Shown here: piece after piece, positions 1 through 11,872 of the stretch
Numbering within the stretch: position 1 is the first letter of the stretch
Layout: every line of letters begins with the position of its first letter
Position numbers and translations under genes: made by a program
From: Corynebacterium halotolerans YIM 70093 = DSM 44683
GTDB taxonomy: Bacteria > Actinomycetota > Actinomycetes > Mycobacteriales > Mycobacteriaceae
DNA length: 64,000 nt
Direction: 5' to 3'
Assembly: GCF_000341345.1 (NCBI RefSeq)
Contig: NC_020302.1
Coordinates: 1 to 64,000 of the forward strand
The notes under the pieces: model-generated
The model's input: the letters and a program-made list of their open reading frames with translations, nothing else
Databases searched by the model: none
What the model was told of the DNA's origin: nothing

Positions 1-1719
1 GTGGCGGAACAATCGACATCGCTGGTGGACACATGGCGGGAGGTGCTCACGGAGCTGTTGCGGCAGTCCGAGCTCCCGGACTCCGACATACCGACCTTCA
101 CCCACCAGCAGCGGGCCTATCTCCAGCTCGCCCGGCCCATCGTCCTCGTTGACGGCTACGCCGTGCTGGCCGTTCCGCACGTCATGGCCAAGCAGGTCGT
201 GGAGAATGACCTGGGCGAACACATCGTGAAGGTGCTCTCGCACCGCATGGGTCGCCCCTGCAGTCTGGCGGTGAGCGTCGAGCCCGAGGCCGCCCCGGCA
301 CCCGAGACGGATCCCTTCGCACAGGCTCCCCAGCAACAGCCCCCGACCCAGGCACAACAGCCACCACAACAGCCGCAGTATCCCCAGCAGACTCACACCT
401 CGCCTCCTCCGCAGCCGCAGCAGTTCCCCGGACACGCGGGACATCCCGGACATCCGGTGCAGACGGAGCTACCGGGGATCGGCGAACAACAGAACAACAC
501 CGACGGCTGGACGCCCACGCACGCCCCGGCCCACTTCCAGGATGCGGCCACCGTCCGGGAGCAGTCCTACTCCCCGCCGCACACCCTCCCGGACTCGCAG
601 TCCTTCTCCTACCCGGCGGCCCCCACCCCTCCTCAACAGGGACAACGTCTGCCCCGCGAGACCCCGGCGCACGATCCCAACCGGGACAAGTCGCTGAACC
701 CGAAGTACACCTTCGAGAACTTCGTCATCGGCTCATCGAACCGTTTCGCCAACGGTGCGGCCGTCGCTGTCGCGGAGAATCCGGCCCGCGCCTACAACCC
801 GCTGTTCATCTGGGGTGGATCGGGCCTGGGCAAGACCCACCTGCTGCACGCGGCCGGCAACTACGCCCAGGTGCTGCAGCCCGGCCTGCGCGTGAAGTAC
901 GTCTCCAGTGAGGAATTCACGAACGACTACATCAACTCCGTGCGTGACGACCGGCAGGAATCCTTCAAGCGGCGTTACCGGAACCTCGACATCCTCATGG
1001 TCGACGACATCCAGTTCCTGCAGGGTAAGGAAGGCACGCAGGAGGAGTTCTTCCACACCTTCAACGCCCTCCACCAGGCTGACAAACAGATCATCCTGTC
1101 CTCGGATCGTCCGCCCAAGCAGCTGACCACCCTCGAGGACCGGCTGCGCACCCGCTTCGAGGGCGGGTTGATCACGGACGTCCAGCCGCCGGATCTGGAG
1201 ACCCGCATCGCCATTCTGATGAAGAAGGCCCAGGCGGACGGCACCCGCGTCGACCGCGACGTGCTCGAGATGATCGCCTCGCGCTTCGAGTCCTCGATCC
1301 GTGAGCTCGAGGGCGCGCTCATCCGCGTCAGCGCCTACTCCTCGCTGGTCAACGAACCGATCAACCGCGAGATGGCCGAGATCGCCCTGCGCGATATCCT
1401 CCCGGACGCCGCCGACGTCGAGATCACCCCGGCGGCGATCATGGAGGTCACCGCGGAATACTTCAACATCTCGATGGAGACCCTCACCGGTGCGGGCAAG
1501 ACCCGGGCCGTGGCCCACGCCCGTCAGCTGGCCATGTACCTGTGCCGTGAACTGACGGACTTCTCGCTACCGAAGATCGGCGACCAGTTCGGCGGTAAGG
1601 ACCACACCACGGTCATGTACGCCGAGCGCAAGATCCGCAAGGAAATGACGGAGAAGCGCGATACCTACGACGAGATCCAGCAGCTCACACAGCTGATCAA
1701 GAACCGCGGCCGGGGCTGA
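1..1719 (+). CDS. dnaA: Chromosomal replication initiator DnaA
   Basis: ATP-dependent initiator that binds DnaA boxes at oriC, melts the origin and recruits the helicase. GTG start; 572 residues, longer than the roughly 450-470 of E. coli because the domain II linker (about residues 95-225) is expanded and rich in Pro and Gln. Visible elements are an N-terminal domain I, the AAA+ domain with Walker [10 protein letters not shown] (about 272-280) and Walker [11 protein letters not shown] (about 331-340), and the domain IV signature [12 protein letters not shown] (about 531-542) that contacts the DnaA box. The gene begins at the first base of the window, so its promoter is not visible. DnaA boxes lie just downstream. 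Identity is certain. Confidence 0.99.
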   Translation: MAEQSTSLVDTWREVLTELLRQSELPDSDIPTFTHQQRAYLQLARPIVLVDGYAVLAVPHVMAKQVVENDLGEHIVKVLSHRMGRPCSLAVSVEPEAAPAPETDPFAQAPQQQPPTQAQQPPQQPQYPQQTHTSPPPQPQQFPGHAGHPGHPVQTELPGIGEQQNNTDGWTPTHAPAHFQDAATVREQSYSPPHTLPDSQSFSYPAAPTPPQQGQRLPRETPAHDPNRDKSLNPKYTFENFVIGSSNRFANGAAVAVAENPARAYNPLFIWGGSGLGKTHLLHAAGNYAQVLQPGLRVKYVSSEEFTNDYINSVRDDRQESFKRRYRNLDILMVDDIQFLQGKEGTQEEFFHTFNALHQADKQIILSSDRPPKQLTTLEDRLRTRFEGGLITDVQPPDLETRIAILMKKAQADGTRVDRDVLEMIASRFESSIRELEGALIRVSAYSSLVNEPINREMAEIALRDILPDAADVEITPAAIMEVTAEYFNISMETLTGAGKTRAVAHARQLAMYLCRELTDFSLPKIGDQFGGKDHTTVMYAERKIRKEMTEKRDTYDEIQQLTQLIKNRGRG

Positions 1720-1760
1720 TTCCCAGGTCCGGACCGCCTCCGGCAGAAGCCGGAACAACT

Positions 1761-1804
1761 GACACCCACCCGCCACCCATTGCCAGGGTCGGCCGGTGGG
1801 TGTC
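1761..1804. other. Inverted repeat downstream of dnaA
   Basis: GACACCCACC (1761-1770) and GGTGGGTGTC (1795-1804) form a perfect 10-bp stem with a 24-nt loop, about 40 bp after the dnaA stop. It could act as a dnaA terminator, but no T-run follows it. Confidence 0.5.
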
Positions 1805-1844
1805 GCCGATCCCGGGGTCGCACGGTCGTGGCGCGTCCCGGCCG

Positions 1845-1888
1845 GTTCTCGACGAGCGCGCAGTGTGCACTGCGGGGTCGTCGAGAAC
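1845..1888. other. Long near-perfect hairpin in the dnaA-dnaN spacer
   Basis: GTTCTCGACGA (1845-1855) pairs with TCGTCGAGAAC (1878-1888). A second stem, CGCAGTG (1859-1865) with CACTGCG (1868-1874), is nested inside a 3-nt internal loop, and the apex is two bases. The 44-nt element lacks a T-run and lies next to the AT-rich part of the spacer. It may be an intrinsic terminator variant or an origin structural element. Confidence 0.6.
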
Positions 1889-2516
1889 CACATCCGCGAC
1901 GGACACCCGCCGCCGCCAGGCGGCGGAAAATTATCCCCAGCTTTATTCACACCTGTGTAATTACATGATTGTTATTTCATGAGACTCGTCACGACCCGCG
2001 CTCGCGGAACGCGAGGATCAGGCCTGTGGATAACCCCGTTTTGGCTGTGTATCGACGGTGAGTGGATCGATCGGATCTGTGGAGAAAACGGAAGTCCGGG
2101 AAGTTATCCACAGACCGGTCGAATTATCCACAGGGATCCCACACCCCGGATCACAGGACGGATCAACCCGGCCACCTTGTAATTCGCCCCTCGGTCCACA
2201 GACTGCACAGGCCCTACTGCCCTTACCAACTAATTACTTGTAATCCATCTAGAAGAAAGAGGATGTGGGGACAACTCGAGGAATTCGCTCCCGCCACCGG
2301 GCGGCGGGCGGAACGAATTACAAATCCCGGATAAGGATCACCGCTGTGGTTGGGGTACGTTGGAACTTGTCATTCAGGCGGTCTCCCGGACCCCTCCGAC
2401 TTCCTGGAATTACAAGAAGTCACCGGGCCGGGACGGACCGCATACTCGCGGCGACGGAATTACACGTCGCCGCGTCCGCAAGTGCACGTGTGATTAGTCG
2501 AGGAGCACCACCAAGC

Positions 2517-3704
2517 ATGGAGTCACAAGCAGTGTCGTTCCGGGTGGCCAGGGATGATCTGGCCCACGCCGTCGCCTGGGTCGCCAGGAGCCTGCCCTCG
2601 AAGGTGACCCAACCGGTGCTGCGCGCCATGATCATCACCGCAGACGACAACGGCCTGGAGTTCGCGGGCTTCGACTACGAGGTCTCCACCCGCGTGCGCA
2701 TCGCAGCCGAGATCGCCGAGTCCGGACGCATCGCCGTCGCCGGCAAGCTTATCGCCGAGATCGTCAACACCCTTCCGAACAAGCCGGTCGACCTCCAGGT
2801 CGATGGTTCGAAGGCGCTGGTGAGCTGTGGCTCCTCCCGCTTCGAGCTGCCGCTCATCCCGCTCGACGACTACCCGCAGATCCCGCAGCTGCCGGAGGTC
2901 ACCGGCACCATCGACGCCCGCCTGTTCTCCGAGGCCGTCACCCAAGTCGCCGCAGCAGCCGGCAAGGATGACACCCTGCCGATGCTCACCGGCGTGCACA
3001 TGGAGATCAACGGCCCGAACGTGGAACTCGCGGCCACCGACCGCTTCCGCCTGGCGCTGCGCACCCTCGAGTGGGATCCGGCCTCCCCGGACGTCTCCGC
3101 CAAGCTCCTCATCCCGGCCAAGACGCTTCTGGACAACGCCCGGACGCTGGACACCGGAATCCAGGATCCCGTCGAGATCGCCGTGGGCACCGGCGACCAG
3201 ATCGGCCGCGAGGGTTTGTTCGGCGTGCACACCGACAACCGGGAGACCACCGCCCGCATGCTCGACGCGGACTTCCCGAATATCCAGCCGCTGCTGCCGA
3301 AGACGCACACCTCGATGGCCACCGTCGAGATCGCTCCCCTGCAGGAGGCGATCCGCCGCGTCAGCCTGGTCACTGAGCGCAACGCGCAGATCCGCATGCA
3401 GTTCACCGAGGGCGAGGTCATCCTCTCGGCCGGCGGCACGGATTCCGGCCACGCCGAGGAGCGGCTGCCCTGCGCCTTCTCCGGCCGCGATGAGCTGATC
3501 ATCGCCTTCAACCCGGGTTATCTGAAGGACGGCCTGGCGGTCGTGAACACCAACCGGGTGGTCTTCGGCTTCACCGAGCCCTCCCGTCCGGCGATCCTCA
3601 TCCCGGAGCCGGAGGAGCTTCCGGAGGCCGACGCCGACGGCACTTTCCCGACCCCGGACACCTACTTCACCTACCTCCTCATGCCGGTCAGACTTCCGGG
3701 CTAG
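2517..3704 (+). CDS. dnaN: DNA polymerase III subunit beta (sliding clamp)
   Basis: Processivity clamp that tethers DNA polymerase III to DNA. The ATG at 2517 was chosen because an AGGAG ribosome site (2501-2505) precedes it and the protein then begins MESQAVSFRVARDDLAHAV, as in other actinobacterial clamps; the open frame extends further upstream but into oriC. The 395-residue length fits the three-domain DNA_pol3_beta fold, and the C-terminus YLLMPVRLPG is the usual clamp ending. It is followed after 83 bp by recF in the conserved dnaA-dnaN-recF order. Confidence 0.98.
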   Translation: MESQAVSFRVARDDLAHAVAWVARSLPSKVTQPVLRAMIITADDNGLEFAGFDYEVSTRVRIAAEIAESGRIAVAGKLIAEIVNTLPNKPVDLQVDGSKALVSCGSSRFELPLIPLDDYPQIPQLPEVTGTIDARLFSEAVTQVAAAAGKDDTLPMLTGVHMEINGPNVELAATDRFRLALRTLEWDPASPDVSAKLLIPAKTLLDNARTLDTGIQDPVEIAVGTGDQIGREGLFGVHTDNRETTARMLDADFPNIQPLLPKTHTSMATVEIAPLQEAIRRVSLVTERNAQIRMQFTEGEVILSAGGTDSGHAEERLPCAFSGRDELIIAFNPGYLKDGLAVVNTNRVVFGFTEPSRPAILIPEPEELPEADADGTFPTPDTYFTYLLMPVRLPG

Positions 3705-3787
3705 GCATGCGCCCGTCCACCGGTGCCCGGCACTGCGTCGGGTGCCATCGCCAAGGTCGCCGCGAGCATCCGGGGAGGTGAAACGCC

Positions 3788-5023
3788 ATCCACATCAGAT
3801 CCCTTGACCTGCGTGACTTCCGCTCCTGGTCCGAGCTGTCCCTGACGCTCGAGCCCGGGGTCACGGTATTCGTGGGCCGTAACGGCTTCGGCAAGACCAA
3901 TATCGTCGAGGCCGTCGGCTACACCGCGCACCTGGCCTCGCACCGGATCAGCCACGACGCCCCGCTGGTGCGCCACGGCGCCGCCAACGCACGCGTGTCG
4001 GCGACCGCGGTCAATCAGGGCCGCGAGTTGACCGCGCATCTGCTGATCAAACCGCATGCCGCGAACCAGGCGCAGATCAACCGGACCCGGTTGGCCTCGC
4101 CGCGGGAACTGCTCGGGGTGGTCAAGACCGTGCTCTTCGCCCCGGAGGATCTCGCGCTGGTCCGCGGCGAGCCCGCCGAGCGCCGCCGCTACCTGGATGA
4201 CATCGTCGCCACCCGGACCCCACGGCTGGCCGGCGTCAAAGCCGACTACGACAAGGTGCTCCGCCAGCGCAACGCCCTGCTCAAGAACGCCTCGTCGGCG
4301 CTGCGCCGCGGCTACCGCGACGAGGACGGCGTCTCGGCGTTGGCCACCCTCGACACCTGGGACTCCCAGCTCGCCGGCCTCGGCGCCCAGGTCATCGCCG
4401 CCCGCCGTCGTCTCGTCACGGAACTGGGCGGGCACATCCACGGCGCCTACTCCGGCATCGCCCCGGAGTCACGGCCGGCCCGGGTGGACTACCGCTCAAC
4501 CGTCGACGAGGCGTTGCAGCAGCTGACCGGTGCCGACGGGGAGAATGACACCGGCACCGGAACTTCTGCCGGCGGCGCGGATGAGGTCGCCCTCCTCGAG
4601 GCGGCGATGCTCTCCGAGCTGGGCCGGGTCCGGCAGCGCGAGGTCGAGCGCGGCGTCTCGCTGGTCGGTCCCCACCGTGACGACCTCGACCTGCTGCTCG
4701 GGGATCAGCCCGCCAAGGGTTTCGCCTCCCACGGCGAGACCTGGTCGTTCGCCCTGTCGCTGCGTCTGGCGGAGTTCTCCCTGTTACGCGGTGACGGCAC
4801 CGATCCGATTCTCATCCTCGACGACGTGTTCGCGGAACTCGACGCCCGCCGCCGGGAGAAACTGGTGGATCTGGCCGCCGACGCGGAGCAGGTGCTCATC
4901 ACCGCCGCTGTCGACGGTGACCTACCCGGGAACCTCGACACGGCGGTCGTCGCCCGCTACAACGTCACCGTCCGGGACACCGACTCCGGCCGGATCTCCG
5001 AGTTGGAGGCCGTCGATGGCTGA
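3788..5023 (+). CDS. recF: DNA replication/repair protein RecF (non-standard ATC start)
   Basis: SMC-like ATPase that loads RecA at gaps with RecO and RecR. The conserved N-terminus ([13 protein letters not shown]) is encoded from 3791, and the codon where family members have ATG is ATC (3788-3790). An in-frame TGA lies at 3779-3781, and no ATG, GTG or TTG occurs until GTG 3872, which is inside the first beta strand just before Walker A GRNGFGKT (residues 30-37 from the ATC). A good ribosome site (GGGGAGG, 3772-3778) is placed for the ATC. The predicted protein is 411 residues with Walker [12 protein letters not shown] near residue 340. Its end overlaps dciA by 8 bp. Confidence 0.93.
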   Translation: MHIRSLDLRDFRSWSELSLTLEPGVTVFVGRNGFGKTNIVEAVGYTAHLASHRISHDAPLVRHGAANARVSATAVNQGRELTAHLLIKPHAANQAQINRTRLASPRELLGVVKTVLFAPEDLALVRGEPAERRRYLDDIVATRTPRLAGVKADYDKVLRQRNALLKNASSALRRGYRDEDGVSALATLDTWDSQLAGLGAQVIAARRRLVTELGGHIHGAYSGIAPESRPARVDYRSTVDEALQQLTGADGENDTGTGTSAGGADEVALLEAAMLSELGRVRQREVERGVSLVGPHRDDLDLLLGDQPAKGFASHGETWSFALSLRLAEFSLLRGDGTDPILILDDVFAELDARRREKLVDLAADAEQVLITAAVDGDLPGNLDTAVVARYNVTVRDTDSGRISELEAVDG

Positions 5024-5627
5024 CACTCCTGAGGGGCCGGTCGATCCGGTCTCGGCGGCCTTCGAGAACATGCGCGCCGCGGCGAAGAAGCGCGGGGGCC
5101 GGGTTCCCGACCTGGCCAACCAGGGTAAGAATCCCGTGCCACGGCGGACCCCCCGCAAGCGCCCCGCCGGGGAGGGCCCGACGTCGGGGGAATCCGGCGG
5201 TGCCCTGCCGTTGCGGGGACGCCGCGGGCCGGGGATACGCAGTGGTGCGGACGGGCGGTTTCCACGTCGGAAGATCGACGTGGAGTCCTTCGGATCGTTG
5301 CTCGGCGGCGAGATCGCCAAGCGCGGCTGGGAACACGAGATCGCGGGCGGTTGGGTGCACAGCCACTGGGACGAGCTCGTCGGTGAGAAGATCGCGCAGC
5401 ACACCAAGGTCGAGATGATCAAGGACAAGACCCTGTTCATCACCTGCGACTCCACCGCCTGGGCGACGAATCTGCGGATGATGCAGCGCCAGATCCTGCA
5501 GATCATCGCGCAGCGGGTCGGCCCCGACATCATCGCCGAACTGAAGATCTTCGGACCGCGCACGCCCAACTGGCGCAAGGGCCGGCTCCACATCAAGGGC
5601 CGCGGCCCGCGCGACACCTACGGGTAG
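5016..5627 (+). CDS. dciA: DciA-family protein (DUF721), replicative-helicase operator/loader
   Basis: DUF721/DciA proteins are needed for DnaB helicase loading in bacteria lacking DnaC/DnaI. The ATG at 5016 overlaps the recF stop, a translational-coupling arrangement, and gives 203 residues. The N-terminal third ([19 protein letters not shown], then a basic linker) is low in complexity. The DUF721 core occupies about residues 85-190, including WAHE-like and [18 protein letters not shown] segments, the latter typical of the family. It sits between recF and gyrB as in other actinobacteria. The family call is firm; the loader role is inferred from characterised homologues. Confidence 0.9.
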   Translation: MADTPEGPVDPVSAAFENMRAAAKKRGGRVPDLANQGKNPVPRRTPRKRPAGEGPTSGESGGALPLRGRRGPGIRSGADGRFPRRKIDVESFGSLLGGEIAKRGWEHEIAGGWVHSHWDELVGEKIAQHTKVEMIKDKTLFITCDSTAWATNLRMMQRQILQIIAQRVGPDIIAELKIFGPRTPNWRKGRLHIKGRGPRDTYG

Positions 5628-5727
5628 AATTTTGGCGGCGAAAGGCGACCTGGGAATTTCCTCTCTCCCGCGCGAGAACGGGTCTCCGGCGGGAGCGACC
5701 CCTCGGCAGGTAGGGGAGTTAAGGGTG

Positions 5728-5733
5728 TAGAAT
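5728..5733 (+). promoter_or_regulatory. Candidate gyrB -10 element
   Basis: TAGAAT preceded directly by TG lies 45 bp upstream of the gyrB GTG, in the 150-bp gap after dciA. No convincing -35 is seen. A GAGGAG ribosome site is at about 5760-5765. Confidence 0.4.
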
Positions 5734-5735
5734 AA

Positions 5736-7832
<2,097 letters not shown>

Positions 7833-7869
7833 TTCCGCCGCGCGGGAGCGCAGCGTGACAGCGGATGAA

Positions 7870-7918
7870 CGACGCCCCGGTGCCGCCCCTGGAAACAGGG
7901 GGCACCGGGGCGTCGTTT
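7870..7918 (+). terminator. gyrB rho-independent terminator
   Basis: A GC-rich hairpin pairs GACGCCCCGGTGCC with GGCACCGGGGCGTC around a CCCCTG-GAAA-CAGGGG apex and is followed by GTTTCT. It lies between convergent gyrB and the minus-strand gene ending at 7926, so it may serve both. Confidence 0.8.
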
Positions 7919-7925
7919 CTGCCAC

Positions 7926-8366
7926 TCAGTCCATGTTGCGCTGCAGGATGCGGCCGAGCTCCGGGACGGCTGGGGTGATGAGCTTCGCGCCCTTGCCGCG
8001 CAGCGAGTTGTACGCCTTCGCCAGCGCAGGGATCGAGATCTGCTCGGCGTTGCGGTCGGCCACGGACATGAGCGCGTCGACGACCTGGGGGCTGCGGCCG
8101 GCGAGGAACTCGCCGAAGTCGGTCGAGGCGTCCGCCTGGAAGGCCTGCCAGTGCGGGTCGAGGTCACCGAGGAGGTCCGGGAGCATGCGGTTGACGCCCT
8201 TGGGGACGATGTTGCTGTCGACCTTCCGCGCGGCTGCGGCGGCGCCCTTGATCGCCATGCCGGTGATGCCGGACTGCTCCGAGATCTGGGACTCGACGAA
8301 GGCGGCGAGATCGGAGGCGACGGCGGGGCGCTTCTCGTCGCTGAGGAGCTGAGACAGGTCGGACAT
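7926..8366 (-). CDS. Conserved hypothetical protein
   Basis: A 146-residue protein starting MSDLSQLLSDEKRPAVASDL; the ATG at 8366 has an AAAGG ribosome site a few bases upstream, and earlier in-frame starts lack one. It has no signal peptide, membrane segment or recognisable catalytic motif. Composition is Ala/Leu-rich and probably helical, with a central AIKGAAAAARKVDSNIVPKG stretch. The position between gyrB and gyrA, in opposite orientation, is recalled from other corynebacteria. Function is unknown. Confidence 0.75.
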   Translation of the reverse strand: MSDLSQLLSDEKRPAVASDLAAFVESQISEQSGITGMAIKGAAAAARKVDSNIVPKGVNRMLPDLLGDLDPHWQAFQADASTDFGEFLAGRSPQVVDALMSVADRNAEQISIPALAKAYNSLRGKGAKLITPAVPELGRILQRNMD

Positions 8367-8463
8367 GTCGGAGCCTTTCGGATCAGGGATACGGGAATGA
8401 GTACAGCTTAGAGGGCGGGCGGTCCGCACTGCGCGGGCCGTTGCCGGAAATGCACAGGAAAAA

Positions 8464-8520
8464 AGCGATCCCCATGGTTCAGAACACCAACTTTGGGTGT
8501 ACTCAACAACGGGGATCGCT
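8464..8520. other. Structured non-coding inverted repeat
   Basis: AGCGATCCCC (8464-8473) and GGGGATCGCT (8511-8520) are perfect 10-bp arms around a 37-nt loop. A further small stem, TGCGGT/ACCGCA, follows at about 8525-8542. The surrounding 8430-8650 spacer is AT-richer than its neighbours and holds no gene. Confidence 0.55.
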
Positions 8521-8652
8521 GATGTTGCGGTTCTTCCACCGCAGAAACTTAGTCACACCAAACACACTAGTTAACTGCAACCACAACGGTTGCCAACTTT
8601 ACACAGTTCACGCATGGCGCGCCAACCATTGCCACGGCCGTTACCGCCCCCG

Positions 8653-8925
8653 CTACCGGGCGGCCGCGAATTTCTCGTAGACCTCTCCGCAGACGGATGC
8701 GAAGGCGTTGTTTCGTCCCGTCAGGGGCTCGAGCAGGCGGACGGCGTCCTCGAGTCCCGCGCGGGCGGCCGCGACGTCGGCGAAGACGGGGACACCGGCA
8801 AAGTGCGCCCCCGGGGTGGCCGCCGCCTGGGCCAGGGCCGCGAAGCTGCGCACCTCCACCCGGTTCACGCGCGCGAACTCGTCGGCGATGAGCAGCAGCT
8901 GTTCCGGGGTCAGTCCCGGAATCAT
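8653..8925 (-). CDS. Doc/Fic-like toxin component, degenerate
   Basis: A 90-residue protein beginning MIPGLTPEQLLLIADEF, which resembles the N-terminus of death-on-curing (Doc) toxins. The middle (PGAHFAGVPVFADVAAARAGL) aligns with the Doc region before the active site. Where canonical Doc/Fic has HPFxxGNK, this protein reads EPLTGRNNAF, so the catalytic His and the GNK are not conserved, and it ends soon after. Its ATG overlaps the stop of the upstream ribbon-helix-helix gene by 4 bp, the usual antitoxin-toxin layout. AMPylation or phosphotransfer activity is doubtful; it may be a divergent or decayed toxin. Confidence 0.6.
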   Translation of the reverse strand: MIPGLTPEQLLLIADEFARVNRVEVRSFAALAQAAATPGAHFAGVPVFADVAAARAGLEDAVRLLEPLTGRNNAFASVCGEVYEKFAAAR

Positions 8926-9134
8926 CGGCGGGCCCGCCGGACGCGTCCCTCAAGCGCCGCGTGCCCGGCGACGGTGTCGCGGGCGAGCTGGGCCACCTCG
9001 GCGTCGGCAAGCATGCGGGTGGCCGCGGTGACGATCGCGCGGACGGCGGCCTCATGCTTGCTCGAACCCTGGGCGCTGGCCAGCAGGGTCAGCGCGCGGT
9101 CCTGTTCGGAGGTCAGTCGCAGTGTCATGGCCAT
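8922..9134 (-). CDS. Ribbon-helix-helix (CopG-like) antitoxin
   Basis: A 70-residue protein starting MAMTLRLTSEQDRALTLLASAQGSSKHEAAVRAI: a short beta strand (MTLRLT) followed by two helices, the pattern of an RHH DNA-binding domain. A basic tail (GRVRRARR) ends it. It overlaps the downstream Doc-like gene by 4 bp and probably represses its own promoter in the 9135-9259 spacer shared with gyrA. The family call rests on pattern and context. Confidence 0.65.
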   Translation of the reverse strand: MAMTLRLTSEQDRALTLLASAQGSSKHEAAVRAIVTAATRMLADAEVAQLARDTVAGHAALEGRVRRARR

Positions 9135-9259
9135 GTCTCAGTGATACCAGACTGATACCGTCGCGTGCGGCTGCAGGGCTCTGAGCGGCTCTCAACGTGC
9201 TTTTGCGGCGATTTCCCAGGTAGGATGGATCCGTCTAACCCCCGAACAAGAAGGTGAGC

Positions 9260-11869
9260 ATGAGCGACGACAATAACGGGGCAGGGGACCTGTTCGACCG
9301 CATTCTCCCGATCGACATCAACGAGGAGATGCAGACCAGCTACATCGACTACGCGATGTCGGTCATCGTGGGTCGAGCCCTGCCGGAAGTCCGCGACGGC
9401 ATGAAGCCCGTCCACCGCCGCATCATCTACGCGATGTTCGACTCCGGCTACCGCCCGGAGCGCAGCTACGTGAAGTCCGCGCGCCCGGTCTCGGACACGA
9501 TGGGTCAGTTCCACCCGCACGGCGACTCCGCCATCTACGACACCCTGGTGCGTCTGGCACAGCCGTGGAACATGCGTTACCCGCTGATCGACGGCCAGGG
9601 TAACTTCGGTTCCCGCGGCAACGACGGCCCGGCGGCCATGCGTTACACGGAGTGCAAGCTCACCCCGATCGCCATGGAGATGGTCCGCGACATCCGCGAG
9701 GACGCCGTCAGCTTCTCCCCGAACTACGACGGCAAGACCGCCGAGCCGGACGTCCTGCCCTCGCGTGTGCCGAACCTGCTGATGAACGGCTCGAACGGCA
9801 TCGCCGTCGGCATGGCGACCAACATTCCGCCGCACAACCTGAATGAGCTGGCCGAGGCGATCTACTGGTTGCTGGAGAACCCGAACGCCGACGAGAAGGC
9901 GGCGCTCGACGCCTGCATGAAGTTCGTCAAGGGGCCGGACTTCCCGACGGCCGGCCTCATCGTCGGCGACAGCGGCATCAAGGACGCCTACACCACTGGT
10001 CGCGGCTCCATCCGCATGCGCGGTGTGACCGCCATCGAGGAGGTCGGCAACCGGCAGACCATCGTGATCACCGAGCTGCCCTACCAAGTCAACCCGGACA
10101 ATCTCATCGCCAACATCGCGGAGCAGGTCACCAACGGCAAGCTGGCGGGCATCTCCAAGATCGAGGACGAGTCCTCCGACCGCGTGGGCATGCGCATCGT
10201 CGTCACCCTCAAGCGCGACGCCGTGCCGCGCGTGGTCCTCAACAACCTGTACAAGCACTCGCAGCTGCAGACGAACTTCGGCGCCAACATGCTGTCGATC
10301 GTCGACGGCGTGCCGCGCACCCTGCGACTGGACCAGATGCTGCGCTACTACGTGGCGCACCAGATCGAGGTCATCGTCCGGCGCACCCGGTTCCGCCTCA
10401 ACGAGAAGGAGGAGCGCGCCCACATCCTGCGCGGCCTAGTCAAGGCGCTCGACGCCCTCGACGAGGTCATCGCCCTGATCCGCGAGTCCGCCACGGTCGA
10501 CATCGCCCGCACCGGCCTGATGGACCTGCTCACGGTCGACGAGACCCAGGCCGACCACATCCTGGCGATGCAGCTGCGCCGTCTGGCCGCTCTGGAGCGC
10601 CAGAAGATCGTCGACGAGCTGGCCGAGGTCGAGAAGATCATCGCCGATCTGAAGGACATCCTCGCCAGCCCCGAGCGCCAGCGCAACATCGTGCGCGACG
10701 AGCTCGCCACGATCGTCGACAAGTACGGCGACGAGCGCCGCACCCAGCTGGTCGCCGCCTCCGGGGACGTCTCCGAGGAGGACCTGATCGCGCGGGAGAA
10801 CGTGGTGGTCACCATCACCTCCACCGGCTACGCCAAGCGCACCAAGGTCGACGCCTACAAGTCGCAGAAGCGCGGCGGCAAGGGCGTGCGCGGCGCTGAG
10901 CTCCGGCAGGAGGACGTGGTCCGCCACTTCTTCATCTCCTCCACGCACGACTGGATCCTGTTCTTCACGAACTTCGGCCGTGTCTACCGGCTCAAGGCCT
11001 ACGAGCTGCCGGAGGCCAGCCGCACCGCCCGTGGCCAGCACGTGGCCAACCTGCTCGAGTTCCAGCCCGAGGAGCGCATCGCCCAGGTCATCCAGATCCA
11101 GTCCTACGAGGACGCCCCCTACCTGGTGCTGGCGACCGCCCACGGTCGCGTGAAGAAGTCCCGCCTGACCGACTATGAGTCGGCCCGCTCCGCCGGCCTG
11201 ATCGCCATCAACCTCAACGACGACGACCGTCTCATCGGCGCCGCCCTGTGTTCCGAGGATGACGACCTGCTGCTCGTCTCCGAGGAGGGGCAGGCCGTGC
11301 GCTTCACCGCCGACGACGACCAGCTGCGCCCCATGGGACGCGCCACCGCCGGTGTGAAGGGCATGCGCTTCCGCGGCGAGGACCAGCTGCTGGCCATGAG
11401 CGTGGTGCGCGACGGCGCCTACCTGCTGGTGGCCACCTCCGGCGGCTACGGCAAGCGCACCGGCATGGAGGAGTACACCGCACAGGCCCGCGGCGGTCTC
11501 GGCGTGATGACCTTCAAGTACACCCCGAAGCGCGGCAAGCTCATCGGCGCTCTGGCCGTCGACGACGACGACCAGATCTTCGCCATCACCTCCGCCGGCG
11601 GCGTCATCCGCACCGAGGTCAACCAGATCCGCCCCTCCTCCCGCGCGACGATGGGCGTCCGACTGGTCAACCTCGAGGATGACGTCCAGCTGCTCGCCAT
11701 CGACAAGAACGTCGAGGAAGAAGGCGAGGAGGAGGCCGAGAAGGTCGCCAAGGGAGCGGTGGACGGCCCGGCCGAGCGCAGCAAGAAGCAGACGCAGGAG
11801 AGCCTGGAGGAAATCGCTGGCGTAGAGTCGGACGAGACCAAAACCGGCGAAGATGTTACCGAGGAGTAA
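9260..11869 (+). CDS. gyrA: DNA gyrase subunit A
   Basis: DNA breakage-reunion subunit of gyrase. The ATG at 9260 is preferred over GTG 9254 because AGAAGG (9249-9254) is then well spaced; the protein is 869 residues. The quinolone-resistance region reads [10 protein letters not shown], with Ser90 and Asp94, and the catalytic Tyr is Tyr129 in AAMRYTE. The GyrA box is present as QKRGGKG, followed by the beta-pinwheel C-terminal domain. A Glu/Lys-rich tail of about 45 residues ends the protein, close to the DUF3566 start. Confidence 0.98.
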   Translation: MSDDNNGAGDLFDRILPIDINEEMQTSYIDYAMSVIVGRALPEVRDGMKPVHRRIIYAMFDSGYRPERSYVKSARPVSDTMGQFHPHGDSAIYDTLVRLAQPWNMRYPLIDGQGNFGSRGNDGPAAMRYTECKLTPIAMEMVRDIREDAVSFSPNYDGKTAEPDVLPSRVPNLLMNGSNGIAVGMATNIPPHNLNELAEAIYWLLENPNADEKAALDACMKFVKGPDFPTAGLIVGDSGIKDAYTTGRGSIRMRGVTAIEEVGNRQTIVITELPYQVNPDNLIANIAEQVTNGKLAGISKIEDESSDRVGMRIVVTLKRDAVPRVVLNNLYKHSQLQTNFGANMLSIVDGVPRTLRLDQMLRYYVAHQIEVIVRRTRFRLNEKEERAHILRGLVKALDALDEVIALIRESATVDIARTGLMDLLTVDETQADHILAMQLRRLAALERQKIVDELAEVEKIIADLKDILASPERQRNIVRDELATIVDKYGDERRTQLVAASGDVSEEDLIARENVVVTITSTGYAKRTKVDAYKSQKRGGKGVRGAELRQEDVVRHFFISSTHDWILFFTNFGRVYRLKAYELPEASRTARGQHVANLLEFQPEERIAQVIQIQSYEDAPYLVLATAHGRVKKSRLTDYESARSAGLIAINLNDDDRLIGAALCSEDDDLLLVSEEGQAVRFTADDDQLRPMGRATAGVKGMRFRGEDQLLAMSVVRDGAYLLVATSGGYGKRTGMEEYTAQARGGLGVMTFKYTPKRGKLIGALAVDDDDQIFAITSAGGVIRTEVNQIRPSSRATMGVRLVNLEDDVQLLAIDKNVEEEGEEEAEKVAKGAVDGPAERSKKQTQESLEEIAGVESDETKTGEDVTEE

Positions 11870-11872
11870 GAA

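Larger units (their letters stand above)
1720..2516. other. oriC: Origin of replication region (oriC-like dnaA-dnaN spacer)
   Basis: This 797-bp gene-free spacer has the usual hallmarks of an actinobacterial origin. Perfect DnaA boxes (TTATCCACA or its complement) are at 2025-2033 (minus), 2104-2112 and 2124-2132 (plus). One-mismatch boxes are at 1931-1939 and 2078-2086. An AT-rich segment at about 1940-1982 is a candidate unwinding element. Further downstream the motif AATTAC recurs (near 2231, 2315, 2408 and 2459). Two hairpins at 1761-1804 and 1845-1888 sit on the dnaA side. No coding sequence is seen; the upstream part of the open frame preceding dnaN is non-coding. Confidence 0.9.

Noticed and set aside
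2265..2516. N-terminal extension of dnaN
   Set aside because: The extension runs into oriC sequence. The ATG at 2517 has the ribosome site and the family N-terminus.
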